A stretch of 64,000 nt of DNA, taken from IMG/VR virus record IMGVR_UViG_3300035212_003113, positions 186,001 to 250,000 of that record; one strand, 5' to 3'. A program made the position numbers and the translations under genes. The notes under the pieces are model-generated. The model did no database searches. It saw nothing but the letters and a program-made list of their open reading frames with translations, and was not told the DNA's origin. This DNA is from a virus. Below are positions 52,267 through 61,256 of the stretch, piece by piece. Numbering within the stretch: the first letter of the stretch is position 1; the number at the start of each line of letters is the position of its first letter.

Positions 52267-52452
52267 GTGAAAAAGATAGATATAAAAATAGAGGAAGAGT
52301 CTCCGCACACGGTCAGTATTTATGTTGACGAGCATCATGTTGCTTGGCAGCCATTTGAACCAGGAAGCTTATTGCCATGGTCATCAAAGGCGGCTGCTCA
52401 GGCATGGGGTGATGAATGGGTACTGAAAAATGTATCACAAGAAAGCGAATAA
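52267..52452 (+). CDS. Small hypothetical protein with GTG start
   Basis: 61 residues from GTG 52267 (GGGG six bases upstream; an in-frame TTG at 52261 is an alternative). Beta-strand rich start KKIDIKIEEES, two His and several Trp. It is the last gene before a terminator. Not recognised. Confidence 0.55.
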   Translation: MKKIDIKIEEESPHTVSIYVDEHHVAWQPFEPGSLLPWSSKAAAQAWGDEWVLKNVSQESE

Positions 52453-52458
52453 TAGAGG

Positions 52459-52482
52459 AAGGGCCGTCGGCCCTTTTTCTTT
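52459..52482 (+). terminator. Intrinsic terminator
   Basis: AAGGGCC / GGCCCTT stem with GTC loop and T-run. It isolates the capsid gene from upstream transcription. Confidence 0.9.
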
Positions 52483-52614
52483 TTGGCTATCAATTTGGAT
52501 AGCACTGTTTAAGCATGCCTATTAATTCTGTAGGTAATTTTCGTAATTAATTTTGGTGACTCTTGTCCCCAAAGTGCAAGTAAGAGTAAGTAAAGTTCAC
52601 TTCGGAGAAAAACA

Positions 52615-53619
52615 ATGTCAAATCTTTTTGATAACTCAGGCGAGCTCGGTGGTCTGACCACCCGCGACGCGCTGAAGAGCCTCGTTCGCATTGCCAAGGT
52701 TCTAGAGGAGGGCATGCCCTCGAACGCCGTCGCCGCTGGTCGTCCTTCGACCACCGAGACGCAGCGTGATGAGCTCGTCCGCCAGGCCATCCTCGATCAG
52801 GGCGGCAAGGTCGCTCTCGCCCAGGCCATGGCGCTCCCAATCCGCCGCAACCTTGATTACTCGGGCGTTGCTCGCCGCGGCCTCGTCGTTGACGAGCTCG
52901 CCACCGGCGTTCTCCCGCTTTACGAGCGCGATATCGATGTCGCTGCATTCGTAATCTCGGCCAATGGCGCAGTTCCAGAGAGCCCCGTCCGTGGCGACCG
53001 CGTATTCGTTCCAGAGTTCGACATCGCCTGTCACCCACTCGTTCGTATCCGTGAGGCTCGCCAACGCCGCTTCAACGTCATCGAGCGCACCGTTCAGAAG
53101 GCCAAGCAGGAGATCGCCGCGACCGAGGACGCTAACTTCTTCGCCGCTCTCGACTTCGCTGCTGACGCCGCCCTCGGTGGTGAGAACACCGCCCAGGTTC
53201 TCGGTGCCCGCATCTCGCGCGCCGACATGGTTGAGATCAAGTCAGAGGTCGATCAGTGGGACTTGCTCACCAGCAAGTTCTTCATGAACATCCGCGACTT
53301 CCAGGACCTGCTCCTCTGGACGTCACAGGGTGGTACGTCGGCTGCCGAGGTTGATCCGGTAACGCACCGCGAGATCCTCCAGACCGGTCTCTACGCCAAG
53401 CTGTTCACCGCTGACATCATCGTCAGCAAGCTCGTTCCCTTCGGCAGCGTCTTCGGCTGCGCAGAGCCCGACATGGTCGGCGTAATGCCAATTCGCCAGA
53501 ACGTCGAAGTCGTTCCGAACGACAAGATGGATCGCCTCAGCCTCGGCTGGACGGTATTCGAGACCATCGGCATCGGCGTAGTCAACGCTCGCGGCGTTGC
53601 AGTCGGTCGCAAGGCCTGA
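52615..53619 (+). CDS. Major capsid protein (HK97-fold)
   Basis: 334 residues. The layout fits an HK97-fold capsid protein: helical N-terminal arm, RRNLDYSGVARRGLVVDEL, then the strand pattern DVAAFVISANGAVPESPVRGDRVFVPEFDIACHP split around the E-loop, the RRFNVIERTVQKAKQEI spine helix, and a C-terminal beta region (VGVMPIRQ). Coding bias is extreme (mostly CTC, GCC, GAG, ATC) and a CGGAG SD precedes the ATG, as for the most abundant virion protein. It is flanked by terminators on both sides, so it is a single-gene transcript. It lies far from portal, unusual for compact phages but not for large ones. Confidence 0.8.
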   Translation: MSNLFDNSGELGGLTTRDALKSLVRIAKVLEEGMPSNAVAAGRPSTTETQRDELVRQAILDQGGKVALAQAMALPIRRNLDYSGVARRGLVVDELATGVLPLYERDIDVAAFVISANGAVPESPVRGDRVFVPEFDIACHPLVRIREARQRRFNVIERTVQKAKQEIAATEDANFFAALDFAADAALGGENTAQVLGARISRADMVEIKSEVDQWDLLTSKFFMNIRDFQDLLLWTSQGGTSAAEVDPVTHREILQTGLYAKLFTADIIVSKLVPFGSVFGCAEPDMVGVMPIRQNVEVVPNDKMDRLSLGWTVFETIGIGVVNARGVAVGRKA

Positions 53620-53622
53620 TAG

Positions 53623-53637
53623 TAGCTTAAAAAGCTA
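53623..53637 (+). other. AT-rich hairpin after capsid stop codon
   Basis: Six-base stem TAGCTT / AAGCTA with AAA loop, 3 bases after the stop and 6 bases before the GC-rich terminator; same layout as at 49771. Confidence 0.7.
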
Positions 53638-53643
53638 AAGATT

Positions 53644-53671
53644 GACCGCCGCAAGGCGGTCTTCTTTTTTT
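53644..53671 (+). terminator. Intrinsic terminator
   Basis: GACCGCC / GGCGGTC stem with GCAA loop and T-run, ending the capsid transcript. Confidence 0.9.
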
Positions 53672-53736
53672 GCGCCGACTGCTGCATATGGCTCGAGCAG
53701 TATAGAATTCATGTGAGGCATGCTCCAGGAGCGCAC

Positions 53737-54090
53737 GTGAATTTTCTAGATTTTATTTTTCGCAAGTACGAGGAACCGGTTGAGCCAGCCGATGGCTATC
53801 TTACTCACTCACCTGTAACACATTCTATAATGCGTCCAGGCGTCTATGAGTGCTTTGGACGAGAAGTAAAGATCCTTGGATTCGACCAGGCCGGGCAGCT
53901 CTTTGCCACCTTATATATGTGCCACAAGGGTACCGGAGAATGCTCAGAATGGCGTACGCTGGGTTTCCATAGGATGTCCAGCGGAGATGGTGACGAGACG
54001 TGGGACTGTCTGATAGATAAGTGCGCAATCGTCCTTCACGCTGCTGAGCAAGGTGGAAGGCTTAAAGTAAAGATAGAGGTAGATAAATGA
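53737..54090 (+). CDS. Small hypothetical protein upstream of thymidylate synthase
   Basis: 117 residues from GTG 53737, which has AGGAG at good spacing (an in-frame GTG at 53713 has none). The middle part is beta-rich with paired strands (GVYECFGREVKILGFDQAG) and three or four Cys; it resembles small phage-encoded DUF1653-type or similar proteins only loosely. It overlaps the thymidylate synthase start by 4 bases. Confidence 0.6.
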   Translation: MNFLDFIFRKYEEPVEPADGYLTHSPVTHSIMRPGVYECFGREVKILGFDQAGQLFATLYMCHKGTGECSEWRTLGFHRMSSGDGDETWDCLIDKCAIVLHAAEQGGRLKVKIEVDK

Positions 54091-54941
54091 CAGAAGCAGC
54101 TTACCTAGATACAATGCGCCAGATAATAGATCATGGCATCGAAATAGGTGATCGCACAGGAGTAGGTACGCGAGCGATATTTGGAGCTCAGCTTAAATTT
54201 GATATGGCTGATGGGTTTCCTCTTTTGACGACACGTCGCATCGCATTCAGGATTGCATTTGAAGAAATGATGTGGTTTCTCAGAGGGCAGACCGATTCAA
54301 AGATCCTTGAGGGCAAAAAGATCAATATATGGAAGGGTAACTCTACCCGGCATTTTCTAGATTCTCGTGGCCTGCATCATCTGAGCGAAGGCGACATAGG
54401 GGCGGGATATGGTCACCAGTTACGAAATTTTAATGGTAGCGCTGCTTCTCCTGGCCATGATCAGCTAGCGGCAATTGTTTCAGAGGTCCAGAGAAATCCT
54501 CATAGCCGCCGCCACTTTGTTAGTTACTGGAATCCTCAGCAGGTTCTAACAGAAGCCGCTTTGCCGCCGTGTCATGTGAGTTGGGCGCTGCAGGTTGCCG
54601 CTGGTCGCCTTAATCTATCTTTTCAGATGAGGTCTAATGACTTTTACCTGGGGAATCCTACGAACATAGCTGGCTACGGTTTTTTGCTGCATGCTCTTTC
54701 AAGGCTATTTTCGCTTGAGCCAGGCTTGCTTGTATTCCAGGGCTCGGATGTGCACCTGTATTCCAACCAGCTAGAAAATGCCAAGATTCAGGTAACAAGG
54801 CAGCCACTGCAGCTTCCGCAGTTGCGGATAATTCCAGATCTGCAGTCACTTGACGACCTGCTGCGCCTAGAATTCTCAGACATAGAGCTGCTCAATTATA
54901 GTCATCATCCAGATCTGCCGAAAGTCGAGATGGCCGTATGA
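54087..54941 (+). CDS. thyA: Thymidylate synthase (ThyA type)
   Basis: 284 residues. Converts dUMP to dTMP using methylenetetrahydrofolate. The catalytic Cys 162 lies in LPPCHVSW; the folate- and phosphate-binding RSNDFYLGNPTNIAGY (182-197), PLLTTRR, and SRRHFVSYWNP segments are present. The usual PVYG segment near residue 107 reads GAGYGHQ. The length is normal for ThyA. It overlaps dihydrofolate reductase by 4 bases, giving a closed folate cycle for dTMP. Confidence 0.95.
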   Translation: MTEAAYLDTMRQIIDHGIEIGDRTGVGTRAIFGAQLKFDMADGFPLLTTRRIAFRIAFEEMMWFLRGQTDSKILEGKKINIWKGNSTRHFLDSRGLHHLSEGDIGAGYGHQLRNFNGSAASPGHDQLAAIVSEVQRNPHSRRHFVSYWNPQQVLTEAALPPCHVSWALQVAAGRLNLSFQMRSNDFYLGNPTNIAGYGFLLHALSRLFSLEPGLLVFQGSDVHLYSNQLENAKIQVTRQPLQLPQLRIIPDLQSLDDLLRLEFSDIELLNYSHHPDLPKVEMAV

Positions 54942-55393
54942 GAGCATTCCGGCTAATAGGCATCGCCGCTGTTTCAGAAAATGGTGTAATCGGAGCTGAC
55001 AACTCTCTGCCATGGAATTTGCCAGAAGACCTGGCTTGGTTCAAGAGCATTACTCTTGGTAGTACTCTTGCAATGGGTCGAGCTACATTTGAATCAATAG
55101 GGCGTCCTCTGCCTGGTCGTACCACGTATATACTTACGCGTAGCCCTCGCACAGAGATGGAGATCTCCTCAATCGACGACATATCCAAGCACACTGGGAG
55201 AGTTTTCCTCTGTGGTGGCTCAGAGATATATGCCAGGTATTTGTTTGAGTGTGACGAGCTGCTAGTTACCCGTGTTTTCGGCGAGTATGCAGGCGACAAA
55301 TATTTTCCTTATTTTGCTCACAAATTTTCGCTTGCAGAGATAATAAAGGAAACGGCTGCATTTCGTATAGAAAGGTATAGCAGAAACAAATGA
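54938..55393 (+). CDS. folA: Dihydrofolate reductase
   Basis: 151 residues. Regenerates tetrahydrofolate from the dihydrofolate made by ThyA. Conserved features: IAAVSENGVIG at the N-terminus, NSLPWNLPEDL with the catalytic acidic Glu, LAMGRATFESIGRPLPGR, ILTRSP and the FLCGGSEIYA NADPH-binding Gly pair. Size is typical of bacterial and phage enzymes. Coupled to ThyA and to the next gene by 4-base overlaps. Confidence 0.93.
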   Translation: MRAFRLIGIAAVSENGVIGADNSLPWNLPEDLAWFKSITLGSTLAMGRATFESIGRPLPGRTTYILTRSPRTEMEISSIDDISKHTGRVFLCGGSEIYARYLFECDELLVTRVFGEYAGDKYFPYFAHKFSLAEIIKETAAFRIERYSRNK

Positions 55394-55821
55394 AAATATG
55401 CAAGGCAGAAATGAGATGGGGTACCGCAGACATCCGGGCTGCAGCTATAGAGAAGTGTTTTGCTGACTTGCTGTCGGAGTCGTCATACTCTTTTGAGAGT
55501 GGATCTGTTCAAAAAGCTGTCCTAAACAGTGGATGCTTGATTGACTCGGATGGCATAATGCCGATCCTTGTAGGAAGTATAGCAGAATTTATTTCATTCG
55601 AGGTCACGCCAGGAGAGAGCTACACATCAAGCGGGTCTCTGATAGACTATGCTGTGTCACAGTTTTATCAAGGGAGGCGGAGATCATCTGGCTGCTTTAG
55701 CTTGCGACTAAAGCTCGGTGCACAGGAAGTGCCGCTGCTTGCCGGAGGACTTGTGCTGGTGGCAGGCCGGGAGACGCCTAAATCATCAAGCTTTTTTGAG
55801 AGTTATCGCGATTTTGACTAA
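55390..55821 (+). CDS. Hypothetical protein
   Basis: Not recognised; 143 residues, Ser-rich, mixed alpha/beta, with three Cys. It overlaps the dihydrofolate reductase stop by 4 bases and is the last gene of the nucleotide operon. Confidence 0.6.
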   Translation: MKICKAEMRWGTADIRAAAIEKCFADLLSESSYSFESGSVQKAVLNSGCLIDSDGIMPILVGSIAEFISFEVTPGESYTSSGSLIDYAVSQFYQGRRRSSGCFSLRLKLGAQEVPLLAGGLVLVAGRETPKSSSFFESYRDFD

Positions 55822-55912
55822 AGAAGCAGACTATTCATATTTTATCTGAGCTGTGTGCTACGATAAATAATGGAAACAGCTCAATTAAAGTAGTAATAGA
55901 TACTATGGTACC

Positions 55913-55978
55913 ATGAAGAAAGGCAGGCGCTGTCCAATCTGCAGGCGCAGGCGACAGAAAGGCCTCGGAGGAAGTTAG
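55913..55978 (+). CDS. Possible 21-residue Arg-rich peptide
   Basis: ATG 55913 opens a short frame encoding MKKGRRCPICRRRRQKGLGG; its TAG overlaps the GTG start of the next gene. It has a CPIC pair and eight Arg/Lys. No SD precedes the ATG, so it may be only a leader peptide or chance. Confidence 0.25.
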   Translation: MKKGRRCPICRRRRQKGLGGS

Positions 55979-56874
55979 TGGCAAAGGTAGAGCCAGTTTT
56001 ACCTAAATTCTTGGTAAAGAATATAAGCGGCGGCGACCTGCTTATTCTTAACTCATTTCCTATTCGCCCAGGCCAAACAATCGACGTATACAAGTCTGCA
56101 GAGTACCAGTCTGATCGCGTAGATGTCACTAATATGATCTTGCGCGGCCTGGAGATGCCAGATGGCGACATTTATGTTAAATGGAAGATTAAGCGCAAGA
56201 TAGAGGTTCTTGAATTCCAGAATCCCAATTACCAGGGAAATGGAATTACTGCAAACAAGATACAGACGACGAACGACTACTTTGAGGGTGCTGTTCTATC
56301 TGTCGTCGGCGGCAAGCTCGTGTGGATGGATTCAGCAGCCAGTGCAATGGCTTCTGATTTCTTGCTTCTTGCTCCAGACAGTGGTCTTCCTAATAGCCGT
56401 GTTCTTACTGGAGAAGTTGGCGAAATAGATCTTCAGGATGCTGGGCCGGGCAGCAGCGTCAACATTGCTCTTGCAGATACTGCAGTCTCTCCTGGTAGCT
56501 ATGGCTCTACGCTTCAGATTCCTAACTTCACAGTAGACGGCAAAGGACGCATAACCTTTGCAGCAAATACGCCACTGCCTCCTATTGGCCAGAATATAAA
56601 TGGCATCAGAAGGGTGAGTACCGATGTATCAATCTCTTCCGAGACAGATTTTACGCTTCTTGTTGACGCCAGTGCTGGGCAGGTAGTCATAACATTGCCG
56701 ACACCAACAATCGATGGCATGCTCTTTAACATAAAGAAGGTCGACACTAGCGATAACTTCGTAGTAGTTTCGCCGGAGACAGGGCTGCTCGACGGAGACA
56801 GCACGCAGCTCATCATAGATCCATGGCAAAGCATGTCTGTTCAATCCCTTGATGGCGACTGGTTCATCATATAG
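55978..56874 (+). CDS. Fibre-type virion protein
   Basis: 298 residues from GTG 55978 with a strong CGGAGGAAG SD. Beta-rich N-terminus, then a fibre-like segment (ITANKIQTTNDYFEGAVLS, SLVTVDGKGRITFAANT-like strands). The C-terminal 75 residues (LLVDASAGQVVITLPTP, NIKKVD, ending GDWFII) are shared with the ends of the next two fibre genes, a domain common in phage tail fibres. Probably a baseplate or fibre adaptor. Confidence 0.7.
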   Translation: MAKVEPVLPKFLVKNISGGDLLILNSFPIRPGQTIDVYKSAEYQSDRVDVTNMILRGLEMPDGDIYVKWKIKRKIEVLEFQNPNYQGNGITANKIQTTNDYFEGAVLSVVGGKLVWMDSAASAMASDFLLLAPDSGLPNSRVLTGEVGEIDLQDAGPGSSVNIALADTAVSPGSYGSTLQIPNFTVDGKGRITFAANTPLPPIGQNINGIRRVSTDVSISSETDFTLLVDASAGQVVITLPTPTIDGMLFNIKKVDTSDNFVVVSPETGLLDGDSTQLIIDPWQSMSVQSLDGDWFII

Positions 56875-56966
56875 CCGTTTGCGTTATCTTATAATAATTG
56901 TGTATAACGCGAAAGCAAAAGTGTAGCCAAGGAAAGCAGGAAGGTCAGCCAACAAAGGGAGCATAA

Positions 56967-58346
56967 ATGACCTTTAGACCATATACTGGTAAGGTCAGGC
57001 TTGGCGACTCGGATATCTTCCTAGATATTTCCGATTTTTCGCAGCCTGAATATGATGGATATGTACTTTCTCGTAGTGGAGAGACAATTGTCGCCACTCT
57101 TATCGGCCAGAGCAAACTGGCACTGTCAGAGCCTCAGAATCCAAGTGATGCCGCAACGAAGGCATACGTAGATTCAGTTGTCGCCTCGGTTGATCCGGCT
57201 GGCGACGTAGGCCAGATCCAGTTTAACCTGGATAACGACAACATGGGCGCCAGCCCGAATTTTGCATGGAATGACTCTACCAGCACCCTGAGTGTTTCTG
57301 GTAAGGTCTCAGTAAGTGGCGAATTCGTAATTGCCGAGAGCGTAAACCTGCCAGCCGGTCAGTCCGGTGCAGGCAAGCTGGCAGCCAAGGATAACGGAGC
57401 CCTGTACTTCGTTGATTCCGACGGCTACTCGCACTACGTAATGCCCGATGGCCTCGTGACGCTATCTGGTCTTTCGCCTGTTGTTGACTTCTCGCCAGAG
57501 CTGCCCTCATTCAGAACGATCAACCTTTCGGGCACAACTGCTTTCTCCGCTTCCAACTACGGCAGCGGCCGCGCAGTCAGCGTAAGAATGGTTGCTGGCG
57601 CTAGCACAAGAGCAATCAGTTTTCCAAATGGTTGGAAGTGGCTTGGCGGCGGCAGTGGTCCAACCTCTGTCCCAGCAAACAAGGTCGCGATGGTCTCGGT
57701 CGTATCCTATGGATCCGATGAGTCTGATGTAGTTGCCGGTTGGTCGTACACTGACTCTGCGGTTATCACTGGTAACGCCACCACTGGTCAAATAGCATTT
57801 TTCAATGGTGATCGTAATATTTCAGGCGAAACAAACCTGCAGTGGGATGCAGCTAATGATCGCCTGCTTATCGGCAGCGTAGCATCGCCAGCAGCAAGTC
57901 TGCATGTAGCAGGCACAGTTCAGGTCGATGGTACAGCGTCTTTCACTCAGTCGCCTTCTATGGGCGGCAACAGAGTTACGGATGTTGCTTCGCCTTCGGC
58001 AGATACTGATGCTGTTAACAAGAGCTATGTAGAGTCAAGAAGGCTATATAGCATACAGATGGTAACGGCAGACGCGTCTATTGAAGCCGACAAGGATCTT
58101 GTGTTCGTGGGCGGCGCTGGTAGTTCAGTACTTAGACTGCCTCTCGCCACTGTCTCGAATGCAGGCAAGGCCATTACGATCAAGAAGACGAATACAGGAG
58201 AAGCAGATCTCGTAGGCACTCAGATTGGCTCAGGCCAGTCGGTCGACGGGACGCAGGTCGACGGAACCTCCGTCTACTACAACATTTTCCTGCAGAATGA
58301 AACTGTCACGCTTGTTAGCGATGGCAGCAACTGGTTCGTAATCTGA
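56967..58346 (+). CDS. Tail fibre paralogue 1
   Basis: 459 residues, GGGAG SD. The N-terminal 70 residues (FRPYTGKVRLGDSDIFLDIS ... VATLIGQ ... DAATKAYVD) are shared with the genes at 58467 and 61428 and probably dock the fibre to the virion. The middle is beta-rich (SVSGEFVIAESVNLPAGQSG) and the end is the common fibre terminus (IKKTNTGEADLV ... SDGSNWFVI). It lacks the long coiled-coil repeat of its paralogues. Predicted host-recognition or accessory fibre. Confidence 0.75.
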   Translation: MTFRPYTGKVRLGDSDIFLDISDFSQPEYDGYVLSRSGETIVATLIGQSKLALSEPQNPSDAATKAYVDSVVASVDPAGDVGQIQFNLDNDNMGASPNFAWNDSTSTLSVSGKVSVSGEFVIAESVNLPAGQSGAGKLAAKDNGALYFVDSDGYSHYVMPDGLVTLSGLSPVVDFSPELPSFRTINLSGTTAFSASNYGSGRAVSVRMVAGASTRAISFPNGWKWLGGGSGPTSVPANKVAMVSVVSYGSDESDVVAGWSYTDSAVITGNATTGQIAFFNGDRNISGETNLQWDAANDRLLIGSVASPAASLHVAGTVQVDGTASFTQSPSMGGNRVTDVASPSADTDAVNKSYVESRRLYSIQMVTADASIEADKDLVFVGGAGSSVLRLPLATVSNAGKAITIKKTNTGEADLVGTQIGSGQSVDGTQVDGTSVYYNIFLQNETVTLVSDGSNWFVI

Positions 58347-58348
58347 TA

Positions 58349-58397
58349 GACTGGGAAGGTCGCCGCCGCGTCGTCATGCGGCCTTTCCCGTCTAATA
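58349..58397 (+). other. Long imperfect hairpin after fibre gene 1
   Basis: AGAC/GTCT and GGGAAGG/CCTTTCCC arms enclose a GC-rich CGCCGC/GCGGC inner stem. There is no long T-run, so it may be a weak terminator or RNA-stabilising structure. The remaining 70 bases before the next gene hold only the AGGAG SD. Confidence 0.45.
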
Positions 58398-58466
58398 ATA
58401 ATATAGCATAGTCCGCAAGCGAACATAGTTAGGTAAGCGAGCAAGCCTAAACAAATAGGAGTCCAC

Positions 58467-61229
58467 ATGACTTTTAGACCATATGCCGGAAAAGTCCGTC
58501 TTGGTGATTCGGACGTTTTCCTTGATATCTCAGAGCTGCAGGACGGGTATGTCCTTTCGCGCAGCGGCAGCGAAGTCGTTGCCACCCTAATCGGCCAGGA
58601 CAAGCTGGCCCTCGGCACCCCTTCACGCGGCTCAGATGCTGCGACGAAGGAGTACGTTGACGGCCTGGTTGATTCCGAAGAGGCCCGCGCCATCGCCGCA
58701 GAGTCTGCAATCCAGGCAGAAGTTGACGCAGAGGAAGTTGCCCGCGCAGCTGGTGACACGACTCTCACCACGAACCTCAATGCAGAGATTGCCCGCGCAA
58801 CCTCCGCAGAGGCCGGCCTGCAGAGCCAGATCAGCAGCATCGTCTCAAACGTTGACCCAGCTGCTCTCGACTCACTGACCGAGATCGTTGATGCTTTCCA
58901 GGGTGCCGACGGTTACATCCTCGATTCACTCGCCTCGCTCTCGACCGGTTCAAACTCGGCCCTCCAGGCAGAGATCAACCGTGCTACCGCTGCAGAAGTT
59001 GCCCTCCAGGCAGCTCTTGATGCAGAAGTAGTTGCTCGTGGCGCCGATGTTGATGCAGAAGAGGCTCGTGCAATGGCAGCAGAGGCTGATCTTGCCTCTG
59101 ACCTCTCCGACGAGGAAGCTGCCCGCATTGCAGGCGATGCAGCTCTTTCTGCCAGCCTTGCTGCAGAGGTTGCTCGTGCGACCGCCGCTGAGGGTGTCCT
59201 CACGACCAATCTCAGCAATGAGGTTGCCCGCGCAACCGCCGCTGAGGGCGTTCTGCAGAGCAACATCGATGCAGAAGAGGCCCGTGCTCTCGCCGCAGAG
59301 GCCGGTCTCCAGAGCGACATCGACGCAGAGGAGGCTCGTGCTCTTGCTGCTGAAGGCGCTCTTCAGAGCGAGCTTGATGCAGAAGAGGCCCGTGCTCTCT
59401 CGGCCGAAGGCGTTCTTCAGGACAATATCGATGCAGAGCAATCCGCTCGTGTATCGGCAGACAGCGTAGAGCAGGCTGCTCGTATCGCTGGCGACGCAGC
59501 ACTTCAGGCTGCTATCGATGCAGAGGCCGCTGCCCGCGCCGCTGGCGACCTTTCGCTCCAGGGCGATCTTACCTCCGAGGTAAATCGCGCAACTGCTGCA
59601 GAGGCCGCTCTGCAGGCAGAGATTGACGCAGAGGAAGTCCGCGCCGCTGCCGCAGAGGCAACGCTGACCTCCAACCTTGCAGCAGAGATTGCTCGTGCAA
59701 CGGCCGCAGAGGGCGTTCTTACGACCAACCTCAGCAACGAGGTTTCACGCGCAACTGCCGCCGAGACCGCTCTCCAGGGCGAGATCGACGCAGAAGAGGT
59801 CCGTGCTCTCGCAGCCGAGGCCGCCATTCAGGCAGAAGTCGATGCAGAAGAGGTTCGTGCCCTCGCTGCAGAGGCCGGTCTCCAGGGCGAGATTGACGCA
59901 GAGGAAGTTGCCCGCGCAGCTGGCGACACGACTCTCACCACGAACCTCAATGCAGAGATTGCCCGTGCAACCTCCGCAGAGGCCGGTCTGCAGAGCCAGA
60001 TCAGCAGCATCGTTTCGAACGTTGATCCAGCTGCTCTTGACTCGCTGACCGAGATCGTTGATGCCTTCCAGGGTGCCGACGGCTACATTCTCGACTCACT
60101 CGCCGCACTGTCGTCCGGTTCAAACTCCGCCCTCCAGGCAGAGATCAACCGTGCAACGGCTGCAGAGGTAGCTCTCCAGGCATCAATTGATGCCGAGGTC
60201 TCAGCCCGCACTGCAGACGTCAATGCAGAGGAGAGCCGCGCTCTCGCTGCAGAGGCAACCCTCCAGAGCAACATCGACGCAGAGGCAGTTGCCCGCGCAG
60301 CAGATGTTGATGCAGAAGAGGCTCGTGCACTTGCCGCCGAGGCAGGTCTCCAGAGCGATATCGATGGTGAAGAGGCCCGCGCTCTCGCCGCCGAAGGCGT
60401 GCTCCAGGGCAACATTGATGCAGAAGTTGCTCGCGCAACCGCTGCAGAGGGTGTTCTTACGACCAACCTCTCCAACGAGGTTTCCCGTGCAACGGCCGCT
60501 GAGGGCGTTCTTCAGGGCAACATCGACTCCGAGATTGCTCGCGCTCTTGCCGCAGAGGATGCACTCGATGCAGCCATCACTGCAGAAGAGACCCGCGCAA
60601 TGGCAGCCGAGTCCGCAGAGGCTGCTGCTCGTGCCGCTCAGGACACCGTCCTCGAGGGCATGATCAACACCGAGACCGTGAATCGCCAGGCTGATGTCGA
60701 TGCAGAAGAGGCCCGCGCTCTTGCTGCAGAGGCAGTTGTTCAGGCCGCCGTTGATGCAGAGGTTGCTCGCGCAACCGCCGCAGAAGGCGTCCTCACGACC
60801 AACCTGAGCAACGAGGTTTCCCGTGCAACCGCTGCAGAGACCGCTCTTCAGAGTGAGATTGATGCAGAGGAAGTTGCTCGCGCAGCAGCAGACTCGGCCC
60901 TTGATGGTCGCGTCGGCTCGCTCGAGGCAACCCGCGCTCGCATGTCGGGCGTCCAGAGCGTTTCGGCTGATGCAGGCGTTGCTGGCGACAAGGACATTGT
61001 CCTCGTCACCTGCTCGTCGGTTGACGTTGTTGTCACGCTGCCCGCAGCATCGTCTGCTTCCGGCCGCATGATCTTCATCAAGAAGATCGATGCCACCAGC
61101 CACGATGTCGTTGTCAAGTCGGTCTCCGGCTCCATCGACGGTACGGCTGCCAGCACCGGCAAGCACATCTACCTGCAGTACGAAGCAATGACCGTTGTTT
61201 CGGATGGCTCGAACTGGTACATCGTCTGA
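58467..61229 (+). CDS. Tail fibre paralogue 2 with long coiled-coil repeats
   Basis: 920 residues, TAGGAG SD. It has the shared N-terminal docking domain (1-65), then about 750 residues of an 18-residue repeat (LQ-x-x-IDAEEARALAAEA type) that predicts a long trimeric coiled-coil shaft. It is interrupted twice by a block with SNVDPAALDSLTEIVDAFQG, and ends with the common fibre terminus (IKKIDATSHDVVV ... SDGSNWYIV). The two interrupting blocks are near-identical at DNA level. Strong codon bias shows high expression. Likely a long tail fibre or whisker shaft. Confidence 0.8.
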   Translation: MTFRPYAGKVRLGDSDVFLDISELQDGYVLSRSGSEVVATLIGQDKLALGTPSRGSDAATKEYVDGLVDSEEARAIAAESAIQAEVDAEEVARAAGDTTLTTNLNAEIARATSAEAGLQSQISSIVSNVDPAALDSLTEIVDAFQGADGYILDSLASLSTGSNSALQAEINRATAAEVALQAALDAEVVARGADVDAEEARAMAAEADLASDLSDEEAARIAGDAALSASLAAEVARATAAEGVLTTNLSNEVARATAAEGVLQSNIDAEEARALAAEAGLQSDIDAEEARALAAEGALQSELDAEEARALSAEGVLQDNIDAEQSARVSADSVEQAARIAGDAALQAAIDAEAAARAAGDLSLQGDLTSEVNRATAAEAALQAEIDAEEVRAAAAEATLTSNLAAEIARATAAEGVLTTNLSNEVSRATAAETALQGEIDAEEVRALAAEAAIQAEVDAEEVRALAAEAGLQGEIDAEEVARAAGDTTLTTNLNAEIARATSAEAGLQSQISSIVSNVDPAALDSLTEIVDAFQGADGYILDSLAALSSGSNSALQAEINRATAAEVALQASIDAEVSARTADVNAEESRALAAEATLQSNIDAEAVARAADVDAEEARALAAEAGLQSDIDGEEARALAAEGVLQGNIDAEVARATAAEGVLTTNLSNEVSRATAAEGVLQGNIDSEIARALAAEDALDAAITAEETRAMAAESAEAAARAAQDTVLEGMINTETVNRQADVDAEEARALAAEAVVQAAVDAEVARATAAEGVLTTNLSNEVSRATAAETALQSEIDAEEVARAAADSALDGRVGSLEATRARMSGVQSVSADAGVAGDKDIVLVTCSSVDVVVTLPAASSASGRMIFIKKIDATSHDVVVKSVSGSIDGTAASTGKHIYLQYEAMTVVSDGSNWYIV
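58731..59010 (+). repeat. Direct repeat within fibre gene 2, copy 1
   Basis: About 280 bases, nearly identical to 59901-60180, encoding the block from EEVARAAGDTTLTTNLNAEI to the NRATAAEVALQA region. It could recombine and change shaft length. Confidence 0.85.
59901..60180 (+). repeat. Direct repeat within fibre gene 2, copy 2
   Basis: Second copy, 1170 bases after copy 1. A more diverged version lies in the next fibre gene near 62670-62850. Confidence 0.85.
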
Positions 61230-61252
61230 TAATTAGCTATTAAAGCTAATTA
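61230..61252 (+). other. AT-rich hairpin after stop codon of fibre gene 2
   Basis: Nine-base stem TAATTAGCT / AGCTAATTA with ATTAA loop, immediately after the TGA, followed by a GC-rich terminator. Confidence 0.7.
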
Positions 61253-61256
61253 AGGC

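Noticed and set aside
58680-60930. Regularly repeated DNA that could suggest a CRISPR or minisatellite
   Set aside because: The repeats have an 18-codon coding period with no unique spacers of constant length and are explained by the coiled-coil protein.
58474-61168. Long minus-strand open frames opposite the fibre gene (up to 321 codons)
   Set aside because: They follow from the biased repeat codons on the coding strand, have low-complexity translations and no SD sites, and lie opposite a gene with clear fibre homology.
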